A DNA stretch of 64,000 bases from Chryseomicrobium excrementi (GCF_002798305.1 NZ_PCGR01000001.1:558001-622000), one strand, 5' to 3'; shown: positions 1 through 8,973, numbered from the stretch's first letter. Made by a program: numbers and translations. The notes: generated by a model not told the origin, from the letters alone.

Positions 1-5
1 ATGAG

Positions 6-2537
6 TCACTCCTTTTTCGCGTCTTTTTGCAGTTGATATAGTGTATTGATTGCTTCTAGAGGTGTCATTTCTAATATTTGTAACTCTTTTAACTGGTCTA
101 TAACTGGATGAGTTAGTTCAAATGTAGCAACTGGCGTCGGATCCACTTTTTGAACGGGAGGAGATGTTTGGAAATCAAAAATCGATAGCTGTCTGTCTTC
201 TTGCTCTTCGTAATCTTCTAACAGTTGTTGTGCCCTTTCGATAATCGCTTGCGGAAGTTCAGCAAGCTCTGCCACATGGATTCCGTAGCTTTTATCAGCT
301 GCTCCGTCTTTGACCTTGTGTAAAAACACCACTTTGCGGTCTTGTTCAGTAGCTGCTACATGAACATTCTTAAGTCGGTCCAACTTTCCTTCTAATTCTG
401 TCAGTTCATGATAATGAGTTGAAAATAACGTATTCGCCCCGATGTGGTCATGTATATATTCCATCATGGCCTGTGCAAGGCTCATTCCGTCATATGTAGA
501 GGTACCTCGACCAATCTCATCAAACAACAACAAGCTCTTGGAAGTCGCTCCGACAATAGCATTGCGCGATTCCACCATCTCGAGCATAAAAGTACTCTGT
601 CCTCCAGCTAAATCATCAGCTGCTCCAATACGTGTGAAAATTTTATCCGTGATGGGGAGTTTTGCTAATTCAGCAGGCACATAGCTTCCCATCTGTGCCA
701 TGATCAATGTTATAGCAACCTGTCTCATGTACGTACTCTTACCCGACATGTTAGGTCCTGTTATCAAGAGCATATTTTTTTGATTCGTTAACACACAGTC
801 ATTGGCTACATAATGATGGTTGTTCATCATCTTCTCGACTACCGGGTGACGCCCTTCTCGAATCTCCAGTTCTTGACCTTCTGAAAATTCAGGACGTGTC
901 AGCTGATAGCGATTCGCGCACGTCGCAAACGCTTGAAGAACATCCAGTTCACTAAGTGCATCTGCAAGCGTTTGTAGTGAAGAGATATGAGTTTGAAGTG
1001 CTTTCCGTAAGTCCTCAAATAAAGCTGTCTCTAATACGAGCGCTTCTTCTTGAGCATTCAATATCAGTGTCTCTTTTTCTTTTAACTCTTCGGTAATAAA
1101 CCGTTCGGCATTGGCAAGCGTTTGTTTTCGAATGTAGCGAGAGTCATCCGCTAAGTGCACCATCGATTTTGTTAGTTCAATGTAGTAGCCAAAGATTCGG
1201 TTGTAGCCAATCTTCAAATTTTTAGCACCTGTCTTCTGACGTTCACTCTGCTCAAGTTCAGCTAACCAGTCTTTTCCATTCGTATCTAAGTAACGCAATT
1301 CGTCAAGCTTTTCAGAGTACCCTGCACGAATGACGCCTCCTTCTTTAAGTGTCAAAGGAGGAGAATCAGCAAGTGCTCGTTCCAAAAGCTCCCTGCAATC
1401 TTTTGGATCCACAAGCTTTTCTCCATAGCTATTTAATGCAGGATGTTGTGCTTCTAGGAGAAGTCCTTTTAAATATGGTACTTGTTGCAGGGTCCGGCGA
1501 AGCTGAGCTGCATCTTTTCCTGTCAAAGTGGCAAAGCTGACTTTACCAAGAAGTCGTTCCATATCATATACTTGCGTAAGCGCTTCTTTAATTTCTTCAT
1601 GAACTAAAAACTCGTTTAAGAATGCATCAACATAATCAAGGCGTTGTTCGATAAGAGTTTTGTCCGCTAGGGGCTGGTGGATCCACTGCTTTAATTTACG
1701 TGATCCCATTGCGGTCTTCGTCTCATCTAGGAACCAGCTTAAAGTTCCTTTTTGTTCCCCCGTACGAATGGAATGAATGAGCTCTAAATTTCGTTTCGAA
1801 GCACTGTCGATACTTAAATAAGCAGTCTCTTCATAGTGTGAAAAAGGTTGAATATGAGAAAGAGGCCGTTTTTGTGTCGTTTGCAGATAAGCTAGTAGCA
1901 TCTCGCTCGCTTCGTTAGTAACGAGTTCTGAATCAAATCGTTCCTCTTGCGTGTATATAGATAAGTGAATGTCATACAACCCGCCAAGCTCTTCCACTAG
2001 TAAATAGTCTTGTTCTGAAACAACTACTTCTTTAATATTCAGTTCTTGAGCTTTAGCTATCAAGCTTTTTGCGTCTTCTTGAATCGATGTAGATCGAGCC
2101 TCTCCTGTAGCGAGGTCAACATATGCAAGTTGTGTTGGCTTTCCTAGTAGAGCTGCTCCTATGTAGTGGTTGGTTGCAGACGAAATCGTTTTCCCTTCTA
2201 GAAGTGTTCCTGGGGTGATCACTTGAACCACTTCTCGTTTGACGATTCCTTTTGTCATCTTTGGGTTTTCCACTTGTTCACAGATGGCCACTCGGTATCC
2301 TTTGCTAACTAGTGTCTCTATGTATCCTGCAGCAGAATGATACGGTACACCGCACATCGGAATGCGCTCTTTAGCGCCCGCATCTTTTCCTGTTAATGTG
2401 ATTTCCAAAATAGCTGCTGCTCGTTTGGCATCTTCAAAGAACAGTTCGTAAAAGTCACCTAATCGAAAAAATAGAAATTCGTTCGGATAGTTTTCTTTTA
2501 TAGTCAAATATTGTTGCATCATCGGTGTATAAGTCAT
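6..2537 (-). CDS. mutS: DNA mismatch repair protein MutS
   Basis: MutS recognises mismatches and small loops in new DNA and starts methyl-independent repair together with MutL. The 843-residue protein is full length for the family. The mismatch-reading Phe-x-Glu motif is seen at residues 29-31 (FYE), and the ABC-type ATPase has its Walker A sequence GPNMSGKST at about 594-602, with the LLFDEIGRGTS Walker B and signature region after it. The start at 2537 follows an AAAGGGCGG-type ribosome site. It follows cotE, as in B. subtilis, and mutL is expected just beyond the left edge of the window, because this gene ends only five bases from it. An extended -10 promoter lies in the gap to cotE. Nothing looks broken. 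Confidence 0.98.
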   Translation of the reverse strand: MTYTPMMQQYLTIKENYPNEFLFFRLGDFYELFFEDAKRAAAILEITLTGKDAGAKERIPMCGVPYHSAAGYIETLVSKGYRVAICEQVENPKMTKGIVKREVVQVITPGTLLEGKTISSATNHYIGAALLGKPTQLAYVDLATGEARSTSIQEDAKSLIAKAQELNIKEVVVSEQDYLLVEELGGLYDIHLSIYTQEERFDSELVTNEASEMLLAYLQTTQKRPLSHIQPFSHYEETAYLSIDSASKRNLELIHSIRTGEQKGTLSWFLDETKTAMGSRKLKQWIHQPLADKTLIEQRLDYVDAFLNEFLVHEEIKEALTQVYDMERLLGKVSFATLTGKDAAQLRRTLQQVPYLKGLLLEAQHPALNSYGEKLVDPKDCRELLERALADSPPLTLKEGGVIRAGYSEKLDELRYLDTNGKDWLAELEQSERQKTGAKNLKIGYNRIFGYYIELTKSMVHLADDSRYIRKQTLANAERFITEELKEKETLILNAQEEALVLETALFEDLRKALQTHISSLQTLADALSELDVLQAFATCANRYQLTRPEFSEGQELEIREGRHPVVEKMMNNHHYVANDCVLTNQKNMLLITGPNMSGKSTYMRQVAITLIMAQMGSYVPAELAKLPITDKIFTRIGAADDLAGGQSTFMLEMVESRNAIVGATSKSLLLFDEIGRGTSTYDGMSLAQAMMEYIHDHIGANTLFSTHYHELTELEGKLDRLKNVHVAATEQDRKVVFLHKVKDGAADKSYGIHVAELAELPQAIIERAQQLLEDYEEQEDRQLSIFDFQTSPPVQKVDPTPVATFELTHPVIDQLKELQILEMTPLEAINTLYQLQKDAKKE

Positions 2538-2575
2538 TGTTCATTACCGCCCTTTAATTCAATCAATGTAGTGTT

Positions 2576-2584
2576 AGTATAGCA
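2576..2584 (-). promoter_or_regulatory. Extended -10 promoter candidate for mutS
   Basis: On the minus strand the sequence TGC-TATACT lies about 40 bases upstream of mutS, directly after the cotE terminator. It has the TGn extension, but the -35 region is poor. A TTGACT also lies 13 bases upstream of TATACT, which is too close for a normal spacer. Placement after a terminator makes a promoter necessary, so I infer one here. Confidence 0.4.
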
Positions 2585-2601
2585 GACTTTCCGGAGTCAA
2601 T

Positions 2602-2625
2602 AAAAAAGGAACCTATTGCTAGGTC
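2602..2625 (-). terminator. Intrinsic terminator after cotE
   Basis: A stem GGACCTA / TAGGTTCC (one bulged base) is followed by a run of six T on the minus strand. The cotE stop codon TAG (2619-2621) lies inside the hairpin, so the terminator overlaps the end of the coding region. Confidence 0.7.
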
Positions 2626-3101
2626 CCATAAAAAGGAGAAGAGCTTTCATCTGGCTCTTGACGCTGAAATGTCTCAACACAAATGGAGGTTTCACCTATC
2701 ACTTCCACATGGACGCAGTGCACTGTTTCTACACAGACCTTGCCGTTCTCTTCAATTTTCACACGCTCACATTCAGGTTCATCGATGGACTTAATATAGA
2801 CATCGTCTCGAGACACCGGTTTACTGTCATAGTGGATAGGTACAGTTCCTTTATAATGAATGGATTCAGCATGTACCGCTGTCTTTTTTGATCCGCCGAA
2901 TGCATACCAAATGTTCACTTCATATTGCCCAACAAGTTCTACTCCATCCGGTAATTTCTTCGCTTGATACTGATGATTTACAATCCAGCACCCTAAAATA
3001 CGATTGGGTCGTTGAGGTAAAGCAATGCTCGTCTTGCAGTCCAATTTCTTTTTCCCGTGCCCAATGACCGCCTTCGTAATAATGTGACGATAGTTTTTCA
3101 A
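2619..3101 (-). CDS. cotE: Outer spore coat morphogenetic protein CotE
   Basis: CotE organises assembly of the outer spore coat in B. subtilis. The 160-residue product matches the family from its first residues (KNYRHIITKAVIGHGKK, compare SEYREIITKAVVAKG) and keeps ILGCWIVNHQY and the VEIxGxYxxNxWY-like segment. The acidic C-terminal tail is much shorter than in B. subtilis, ending DESSSPFYGT. An ATG at 3107 sits only one base after the GGAGG ribosome site, so I prefer the TTG at 3101, which has a six-base spacing and reproduces the family N-terminus. Position next to mutS is conserved. It is intact, although two other sporulation loci in the window are damaged. A CATATAGTA box lies just upstream. 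Confidence 0.88.
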   Translation of the reverse strand: MKNYRHIITKAVIGHGKKKLDCKTSIALPQRPNRILGCWIVNHQYQAKKLPDGVELVGQYEVNIWYAFGGSKKTAVHAESIHYKGTVPIHYDSKPVSRDDVYIKSIDEPECERVKIEENGKVCVETVHCVHVEVIGETSICVETFQRQEPDESSSPFYGT

Positions 3102-3120
3102 ACACATGCCTCCTCTTTAG

Positions 3121-3149
3121 TACTATATGCAAGAAAGCAAAAAACGTGC
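3121..3149 (-). promoter_or_regulatory. Possible sporulation sigma (SigE/SigK-type) promoter of cotE
   Basis: The minus strand carries CATATAGTA (3121-3129), which fits the CATANNNTA -10 consensus of SigE/SigK, and a GCAC 16 bases upstream that resembles a SigK -35 AC element. The upstream part overlaps the TRAP operon terminator. B. subtilis cotE is known to use SigE and SigK promoters. The match is short and could be chance. Confidence 0.4.
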
Positions 3150-3170
3150 ACCTCGAAATGAGGTGCACGC
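3139..3170 (-). terminator. Intrinsic terminator of the TAXI-TRAP operon
   Basis: A perfect stem CGTGCACCTC / GAGGTGCACG with an ATTT-type loop is followed on the minus strand by TTTTTT. It lies six bases after the TRAP permease stop and separates that operon from cotE. Confidence 0.92.
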
Positions 3171-3175
3171 TAAAA

Positions 3176-5188
3176 TTATGCTTGTGCTGGTTTTTGCTCG
3201 AATTTGTCTTTTGTCATGAACTGGATTGCTAATAGGATGATGAATAACACCAACCCGATTGTATCAGAAAGACCTTCTGGGTAAATCAACAAGAGTCCTG
3301 TCGCAATGGCGACTAAACGCTCATACCAGAATACTTTTCTGTACCAGAATCCTATGATTCCGGCCCCAATTGCAATCATACCCGAAATAGCTGTAAAGAG
3401 TACCCAAACCACTTCAAGAGGTGTCGTATCAATCATCAACAGTTCCGGAGAGAACACAATCATATACGGGATGATGAAAGCGGCGATAGCAAGCTTCGCT
3501 GCCGTAACCCCTGTCTTGATTGGATCTCCACCCGATACTCCAGACGCTGCGAATGCAGCAAGAGCAACTGGTGGTGTGATATCTGCGACAATTCCAAAGT
3601 AGAATACGAAGAAGTGGGCAGATAATGCAATAGCTAATGGAACAGCCGCCCCAGCTGGCTCATCAAGCATTAGAAGCGTGATGATAGCTGGTGCTGCAAT
3701 AGTTGAAGTGATGACGTAGTTTGCTGTAGTAGGCGATCCCATACCGAGTACAAGGGATGCAAACATCGTAAACACTAAAGTAAGAAGTACACTTCCTCCA
3801 GCAGCATCAATCAAGCCGTTTGCAAGACCTAATCCAAGTCCAGTTTTTACTACAACTCCTACAATCATACCTGCGGCTGCAGTCGCAGCAGCTACAGCAA
3901 GCGCTGTGCGTGCCCCATCAACCAATGCATCAACAATATCTCTGAAACTCATACGAGTTTCCTTGTTCAACGCACTAAGTACTACGGCAAGGACAATACC
4001 CCAAAGAGCTGCTTGCATAGTAGGTACTCCTACGAAAAGCATGACGATGATAGCCAAGATAGGAGCTAGCAAATAAATCTTTTTCAAGACTTCTTTGCGA
4101 TCAGGCATTTCTTCCTTAGGTAATGCTTTTAAGCCAACTCGTTTAGCTTCAAAATGTGTCATGATCCAGATTCCTGCAAAGTAGAGGACAGCTGGAATAG
4201 CAGCTGCTTGTGCTATTTGCCAATAGGAAACCCCACCTATGAACTCCACCATAAGAAACGCTGCTGCACCCATAATCGGAGGCATGATCTGTCCACCCGT
4301 TGAAGCAGCGGCTTCAACACCACCAGCGAATTCTTTTCGATAGCCGAGCTTTTTCATCATAGGAATTGTATACGAACCTGATGTTACTACGTTCGCTACA
4401 GATGAACCTGAAATCGTTCCTTGTAACGCACTAGAGAAAATAGCTACCTTTGCCGGACCACCAGTTAGACGACCTGCAATAGTAACAGCCAAATCATTAA
4501 AATATTGACCCACTCCGGTTTTCACTAAGAACGCTCCGAAAAGTAAGAACACGAAGATAAAGGTCGCAGAAACACTAATAGGAGTTCCTAAAATACCGTC
4601 AGTAGTAAAGAACATGACTTGAACAATCGTATCAATATCTTGACCGCGGTGAGCTAAGAATCCTGGGAAATATCGACCATAATACGCATACACAAGGAAT
4701 ACAGCTGCAATGATCGTAATTGGTAATCCTACTGCACGACGTGCCGCTTCAAGAGTCAACAGAATAGCTAATGCTCCTACAGTTAAATCTAAAGTAGAGA
4801 GACTTCCTGCTCTGAAGACGATGTCATCGTAGAAAATTGGCCAGTAAAGCCCTACTCCAATTGACAACAATGCAAAGATAAAGTCATACCAAGGTATCGA
4901 GGGTTTATGTACCCATATTCTTCGAGCTGGGAACAGCAAGAAGATTAAAGAGAGTGCAAATCCAAGGTGAATGGAACGCTGGATGTACGCTGTAAATTGT
5001 CCATTAATCGCTGTGTATAATTGGAATAAAGTAAACGCTAATAAGCCGAAATACACAACTTTGCGCATGACGCCTTGATGGTCGCGAGTATTTGATTCCG
5101 GATCATACTTTGATAAAATGGCTTTTTGTTGTTCTTCAGAAAGTTGTTCTGTTGCTTCAATTTCTGGTTTCTGTTTGTTTTCTTCCAT
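3176..5188 (-). CDS. TRAP transporter permease, fused small and large (4TM/12TM) subunits
   Basis: A 670-residue integral membrane protein that moves a substrate, probably an organic acid or amino-acid-like solute, using an ion gradient. It belongs to the TRAP class that pairs with TAXI-type binding proteins. Four or five N-terminal helices (the DctQ-like part) lead into a DctM-like region. That region has the typical glycine-rich stretches FSSALQGTISGSSVANVVTSG and ASTGGQIMPPIMGAAAFLM, and GMGSPTTANYVITSTIAAPA in the second half. The start at 5188 follows AAAGGAG, and the gene overlaps the upstream DUF1850 gene by 32 bases. The TAXI binding protein is the first gene of this three-gene unit. 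Substrate cannot be told from sequence. The operon is an insertion between ricA and cotE relative to B. subtilis. Confidence 0.95.
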   Translation of the reverse strand: MEENKQKPEIEATEQLSEEQQKAILSKYDPESNTRDHQGVMRKVVYFGLLAFTLFQLYTAINGQFTAYIQRSIHLGFALSLIFLLFPARRIWVHKPSIPWYDFIFALLSIGVGLYWPIFYDDIVFRAGSLSTLDLTVGALAILLTLEAARRAVGLPITIIAAVFLVYAYYGRYFPGFLAHRGQDIDTIVQVMFFTTDGILGTPISVSATFIFVFLLFGAFLVKTGVGQYFNDLAVTIAGRLTGGPAKVAIFSSALQGTISGSSVANVVTSGSYTIPMMKKLGYRKEFAGGVEAAASTGGQIMPPIMGAAAFLMVEFIGGVSYWQIAQAAAIPAVLYFAGIWIMTHFEAKRVGLKALPKEEMPDRKEVLKKIYLLAPILAIIVMLFVGVPTMQAALWGIVLAVVLSALNKETRMSFRDIVDALVDGARTALAVAAATAAAGMIVGVVVKTGLGLGLANGLIDAAGGSVLLTLVFTMFASLVLGMGSPTTANYVITSTIAAPAIITLLMLDEPAGAAVPLAIALSAHFFVFYFGIVADITPPVALAAFAASGVSGGDPIKTGVTAAKLAIAAFIIPYMIVFSPELLMIDTTPLEVVWVLFTAISGMIAIGAGIIGFWYRKVFWYERLVAIATGLLLIYPEGLSDTIGLVLFIILLAIQFMTKDKFEQKPAQA

Positions 5189-5690
5189 CCATCTTTTCTC
5201 CTTTCAAACTATCAATCCAAGAGTACGTATCAATTTGTACTCGAAACGAACGGCCAGTTGGCAATTCCTTCTTCAAATCGAAGATTGTATTATCGTATCC
5301 TACTTCAAGTTTTTTGTGAATGGATGAATTATACAATGTAAAGAAATTGGTAAACGAATCAAAGGTCGTTAACACCCATTTCCCATCGATTTGTTCAAAA
5401 GTTTGGTTTTCTTCTGCTGCTCCTGGCATCCCAATTGCTAAATCTTCATAAATCATTTGATAGAACTGGATTTGATCAGATTCTACTACCCTATAAATCT
5501 CAGTGACATCTGAAAGATGGATGGAATGAGTGAAAGTAACTGAAAATTCCTCTTCAGATGTTAAAGGTATGTAGTATGTATCACCTTTAGTAGGCCGAGA
5601 TTGTTCGAATTCAATGACGCGCTGATAAGGAATGAATGTTAGCAGTAGCAAGAGGATGGCAATGGGAAGCAGAAAAATGCCCGTTTTCAT
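5157..5690 (-). CDS. DUF1850-type protein of the TAXI-TRAP operon
   Basis: A 177-residue protein of unknown biochemical role, with one N-terminal membrane segment or signal anchor (residues about 4-20, GIFLLPIAILLLLLTFIPY) and an outside domain. The pattern FTHSIHLSDVTEIYRV resembles the F-x-H-S-h-x-x-x-x-V-x-E motif of DUF1850 proteins, which are found between TAXI and TRAP genes. I chose the ATG at 5690 because GGTAGGGA precedes it, whereas the ATG at 5714 has no good ribosome site. It overlaps the permease start by 32 bases, so translation is likely coupled. It may help present substrate to or stabilise the transporter; this rests only on neighbourhood. Confidence 0.8.
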   Translation of the reverse strand: MKTGIFLLPIAILLLLLTFIPYQRVIEFEQSRPTKGDTYYIPLTSEEEFSVTFTHSIHLSDVTEIYRVVESDQIQFYQMIYEDLAIGMPGAAEENQTFEQIDGKWVLTTFDSFTNFFTLYNSSIHKKLEVGYDNTIFDLKKELPTGRSFRVQIDTYSWIDSLKGEKMDGRKQTETRN

Positions 5691-5711
5691 GTTATTCCCT
5701 ACCTTCAGGGA

Positions 5712-5754
5712 CATAAGCCCAAATTCAAAACTAATTTTCGAGTTTCGGCTTATG
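5712..5754 (-). other. Intercistronic stem-loop between TAXI and DUF1850 genes
   Basis: An inverted repeat CATAAGCC / GGCTTATG encloses a smaller AAACT / AGTTT pair. It sits between the internal terminator hairpin and the DUF1850 ribosome site. It has no T-run, so it is not a terminator; it could affect mRNA stability or processing. Confidence 0.4.
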
Positions 5755-5773
5755 GCCTAGTCTCAAGAGATGG

Positions 5774-5804
5774 AAAAAGCAATGGCCGAGACCATTGCTT
5801 TTTT
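5774..5804 (-). terminator. Internal terminator/attenuator after the TAXI gene
   Basis: A perfect stem GCAATGG / CCATTGC with a six-base loop is flanked by A and T runs on both sides. It lies directly after the binding-protein stop codon. Because the permease genes follow in the same direction, partial termination would give more binding protein than permease. Confidence 0.75.
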
Positions 5805-5807
5805 CAC

Positions 5808-6782
5808 TTATTTCTCGTCGAAATAACGTTGTGCTCCAGGGTGAACATCAATACCGATACCATCAAGTGCAGTTTCTGCTTTGATGTATTCGCCTTTTGC
5901 ATGTGTAATCTGGTCTGTGTTGTCATAGATTGCTTTTGTAATTTCATAGACAAGATCTTCAGGAAGATCTTTAGTTACCGCTAACATGGCTAGTACAGAT
6001 ACAGTTGGGACATCTTCAGTTAAGCCATAAGTGCCGCTTGGAACTTTATCTTCAGCATAGTATGGATATTTTTCAATCAATTCCGCTGCTTTATCAGCCG
6101 CAACTGGAACGATGCTTACTTCAGCTACTGCATTTAAAGCTTCAACAGCACCTGTAGGTGTTCCAGAAGTGATGAATGCCGCGTCAATTTGACCCGCTTG
6201 CAAGCTCTCTTGTGATTCTCCGAAGTCTAATGCTTGTGCATCGATATCATCCATTGTCATGCCATGAATTTCAAGGATTTGCTCCGCATTTGCATACGTA
6301 CCAGAACCTGGTGCTCCAACGGAAACTTTCTTACCACGTAAATCTTCTACCGATGCGATTCCCGTGTCAGCTAAAGTAACAATTTGGATTGTCTCTGGGT
6401 AAAGAGCTCCGATTGCAGCGATGTTGTCAATTGCTCCGTCTTCAAACATGAAAGTTCCTTCTGTTGCATAGAAAGCAACATCCGTCTGTACGAAAGCGAT
6501 TTCAGCATTGCCGTCTTTTAAAGCCGTCATGTTGGCTGCTGATGCTTGAGAAGACTCAGCTGTTGTTTTGATTCCAGTCTCATCTGTAATCAAGTTTGCA
6601 AATGTCCCACCAAGCGGATAGTATGTACCTTGTGTTCCGCCAGTTACGATGCTAAGAAAATCATAATCTTCTTTTGTTGTCTCACCAGAAGATTCTCCTC
6701 CGCCTTCTCCGCCTCCACAAGCTGCCAGCAATAATGCTGTTGCTGCGAAAGTAGTTCCTAGAAACTTAAACTTTTTGTTCAT
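5808..6782 (-). CDS. TAXI family TRAP transporter solute-binding lipoprotein
   Basis: This 324-residue extracytoplasmic binding protein captures solute for the fused TRAP permease downstream. The N-terminus is a lipoprotein signal (LLLAAC, lipidated Cys22) followed by a Gly/Ser/Glu linker. The mature part opens with FLSIVTGGTQGTYYPLGGTFANLI, which is the hallmark of the TAXI family, and contains AESSQASAANMTALKDG. I chose the start at 6782 because AGGGAGGAAACAAG precedes it; the longer frame to 6827 adds residues with no signal character. Members have been linked to glutamate or dicarboxylate uptake in some bacteria, but the ligand here is unknown. Confidence 0.95.
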   Translation of the reverse strand: MNKKFKFLGTTFAATALLLAACGGGEGGGESSGETTKEDYDFLSIVTGGTQGTYYPLGGTFANLITDETGIKTTAESSQASAANMTALKDGNAEIAFVQTDVAFYATEGTFMFEDGAIDNIAAIGALYPETIQIVTLADTGIASVEDLRGKKVSVGAPGSGTYANAEQILEIHGMTMDDIDAQALDFGESQESLQAGQIDAAFITSGTPTGAVEALNAVAEVSIVPVAADKAAELIEKYPYYAEDKVPSGTYGLTEDVPTVSVLAMLAVTKDLPEDLVYEITKAIYDNTDQITHAKGEYIKAETALDGIGIDVHPGAQRYFDEK

Positions 6783-6834
6783 CTTGTTTCCTCCCTTTTC
6801 TCGAATAGGTTTTGGACCCGCTTTCATTTTACCA

Positions 6835-6876
6835 TAAAAAAAAGGCAGTGTGTCGAACTAACTAAGACACACTACC
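6835..6876 (-). terminator. Intrinsic terminator after ricA
   Basis: A stem GGTAGTGTGTC / GACACACTGCC, with one G-T pair, is followed by eight T on the minus strand. It begins eight bases past the ricA stop and closes the miaB-ricA unit. Confidence 0.92.
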
Positions 6877-6883
6877 TAAGCTA

Positions 6884-7315
6884 TTAAGAACAGCTGCCAG
6901 GTTTGGCATTTTTTACGGCTGAACCCGTTTCTCCACGGAGCAAGTCGCCACCAGTGGATTCAATGATTTCATTCGTCACTTTATTAGAAATGGAATGAGC
7001 GACCATTTGAAGCAGGCTGTTGACATCTCCTTGAGATTGTTTAAATTCTTGTACGATTGGCAGTTCATCGATCTCTGCTTCAATCGCAGCAATCTTAGTT
7101 TCCACTAGTTTCAATGCTTTTTCTTTCCCTAAGTGTTGGAAATTCACAGCTTGTTTTTGAAGACTCTTCAAGCTCGCAATTTTCTCTTTTACTTTTTGAT
7201 TGGCGTTGATTTGTGCTTCCGCACGTTTAAAGAATTCAACTTCTTCTGTTTGCGCAATCATAGAAGCAATTTCATGTGCTTTTTCTATGATCTGTTGTTT
7301 TGTATATTGACTCAT
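6884..7315 (-). CDS. ricA: RicA/YmcA, RNase Y specificity and phosphorelay control factor
   Basis: A small helical protein of 143 residues, equal in length to B. subtilis YmcA. It acts with YlbF (RicF) and YaaT (RicT) to direct RNase Y cleavage of operon mRNAs and to support biofilm, competence and sporulation. Recognisable segments are [16 protein letters not shown]-like ([18 protein letters not shown]) and [29 protein letters not shown]-terminal Cys (PGSCS) matches the family and is thought to help bind an iron-sulfur cluster in the complex. Its start overlaps the miaB stop by four bases (ATGA), showing translational coupling. The RNase Y gene is in the same window. Confidence 0.95.
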   Translation of the reverse strand: MSQYTKQQIIEKAHEIASMIAQTEEVEFFKRAEAQINANQKVKEKIASLKSLQKQAVNFQHLGKEKALKLVETKIAAIEAEIDELPIVQEFKQSQGDVNSLLQMVAHSISNKVTNEIIESTGGDLLRGETGSAVKNAKPGSCS

Positions 7316-8850
7316 ACGAGTTCCACCTTTTCTGTTTTTGCCAGTTCAACGAATTCACCATTTAGCGACCACGTTTTAGCATCTGTAATTTTAACAAGGA
7401 CTAGTTTCCCAATCAACTCTTTTGGACCGGTGAAGTTCACTAACTTATTTTTTCGAGTATACCCAGCTAACACTTCTGGGTTCTTTTTACTCTCCCCTTC
7501 AACCAATACTTCTACAATTTCACCTTGATGCTTCAGCATCGCCTGAGCAGACAGCTCATTGACTACGGCGTTCAAACGCTGTAAGCGTTCTTTTTTCACT
7601 TCCATCGGGACGTTATCTACCATCTTTGCTGCAGGAGTTCCTTCTCGTGGCGAGTAAATATAGGTGTAGGCGAGCTCGAAGCCTACTTCTTTATAAAGTG
7701 AAAGCGTTTCTTCAAATTGTTCTTCTGTCTCATTTGGGAATCCAACTATAATATCCGTAGATAGTGATAGGTTTGGAATGCGCTCCTTCATTCGACGAAC
7801 TAAATCTAGATAGTGCTCTCGAGTGTACTTGCGAGCCATGATTTTTAGAATATCTGAAGAGCCCGACTGAACAGGTAAATGGATATGTTCTACTAGGTTT
7901 CCGCCTTGCGCCAGCACATCAATCAAATGATCATCAAAATCACGGGGATGACTCGTTGTAAATCGAATGCGCGGGATATCAATCTTATGAAGATCATTCA
8001 TTAAATCGCCGAAACGGTACTCGAGATCTTCAAAGTCTTTCCCATACGCATTGACATTTTGGCCGAGTAACGTAATTTCTTGATAGCCCGCTGCTGCAAG
8101 CTCACGTACTTCTTGAATAATGTCCTCTGGTCGTCTGCTCCGTTCTTTTCCACGTGTATAGGGAACAATACAATACGTACAAAACTTATCACAACCATAC
8201 ATGATATTGACCCAAGCCTTGATCTCGCCTTTGCGCTTTCGAGGAAGATTTTCAATAACGTCTCCCTCTTTAGACCAGACCTCGATGACCATCTCCTTAG
8301 AAAGATACGCTTCATTTAAGATCTGGGGAAGGCGATGGATATTATGCGTTCCAAAAATCATATCGACTTGATCGTATGTTTTTAAGATTTTTTTTACGAC
8401 CGCTTCTTCTTGAGACATACAGCCGCAAACTCCAATTAAGATATCTGGATTTTGACGTTTCAACTTTTTAAAATGACCCAGTTCACCAAACACTTTATTT
8501 TCAGCGTTCTCACGAATAGCACACGTGTTTAATAGCAGCACATTTGCCTCTTCTACATTATCTGTTGGCTCATAACCAAGGCTTAAGAATATTCCCGCCA
8601 TCACTTCCGTGTCGTGTTCGTTCATTTGACATCCGTATGTACGAATATAAAATTTGCGGTTTTGGCCCATGCCTTTGAATTGTTCATCAATAGCGAAGTC
8701 TGTGTGATAGGAAACGGATTCCTTGCCTCGTTTCTTAGCATCTTTTAAAGAAGGTGGTTGATAAACGGTTTGGAAATACTGACTATAATCCTTTTCAGGT
8801 TTCGCTGATGGGTTAATTTGAGAGCTGTGTAACCGTGATTCTTCGTTCAT
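7312..8850 (-). CDS. miaB: tRNA-2-methylthio-N6-isopentenyladenosine(37) synthase MiaB
   Basis: A radical-SAM methylthiotransferase that adds a methylthio group to i6A37 of tRNAs reading UNN codons. The 512-residue protein has the UPF0004 domain with cluster cysteines at about 74, 110 and 144, the radical-SAM CxxxCxxC at 220-227 (CDKFCTYC), and a C-terminal TRAM domain. The N-terminal extension before the first cysteine, about 65 residues, is normal for the Bacillales form. It follows korB after a terminator and has its own -10 candidate (TATAAT). It is coupled to ricA. Confidence 0.97.
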   Translation of the reverse strand: MNEESRLHSSQINPSAKPEKDYSQYFQTVYQPPSLKDAKKRGKESVSYHTDFAIDEQFKGMGQNRKFYIRTYGCQMNEHDTEVMAGIFLSLGYEPTDNVEEANVLLLNTCAIRENAENKVFGELGHFKKLKRQNPDILIGVCGCMSQEEAVVKKILKTYDQVDMIFGTHNIHRLPQILNEAYLSKEMVIEVWSKEGDVIENLPRKRKGEIKAWVNIMYGCDKFCTYCIVPYTRGKERSRRPEDIIQEVRELAAAGYQEITLLGQNVNAYGKDFEDLEYRFGDLMNDLHKIDIPRIRFTTSHPRDFDDHLIDVLAQGGNLVEHIHLPVQSGSSDILKIMARKYTREHYLDLVRRMKERIPNLSLSTDIIVGFPNETEEQFEETLSLYKEVGFELAYTYIYSPREGTPAAKMVDNVPMEVKKERLQRLNAVVNELSAQAMLKHQGEIVEVLVEGESKKNPEVLAGYTRKNKLVNFTGPKELIGKLVLVKITDAKTWSLNGEFVELAKTEKVELV

Positions 8851-8888
8851 GGGTACGACCTCTCCTTTCTAGACAGTTTCATCCTCTC

Positions 8889-8917
8889 ATTATACCGAAA
8901 AAGAAGAGGGGTGCCTA
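8889..8917 (-). promoter_or_regulatory. SigA-type promoter candidate for miaB-ricA
   Basis: On the minus strand TAGGCA (four of six -35 matches) is followed after 17 bases by a perfect TATAAT, about 40 bases before the miaB start and after the korB terminator. Confidence 0.55.
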
Positions 8918-8944
8918 CTTTGTTCACAGCTTTGTGCGGAGTAG

Positions 8945-8973
8945 AAAAAAAAAGACCGCTCTTTAGGAGCGGC
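8945..8973 (-). terminator. Intrinsic terminator after korB
   Basis: A stem GCCGCTC / GAGCGGT with a five-base loop is followed by nine T on the minus strand, eight bases past the korB stop. Confidence 0.93.
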
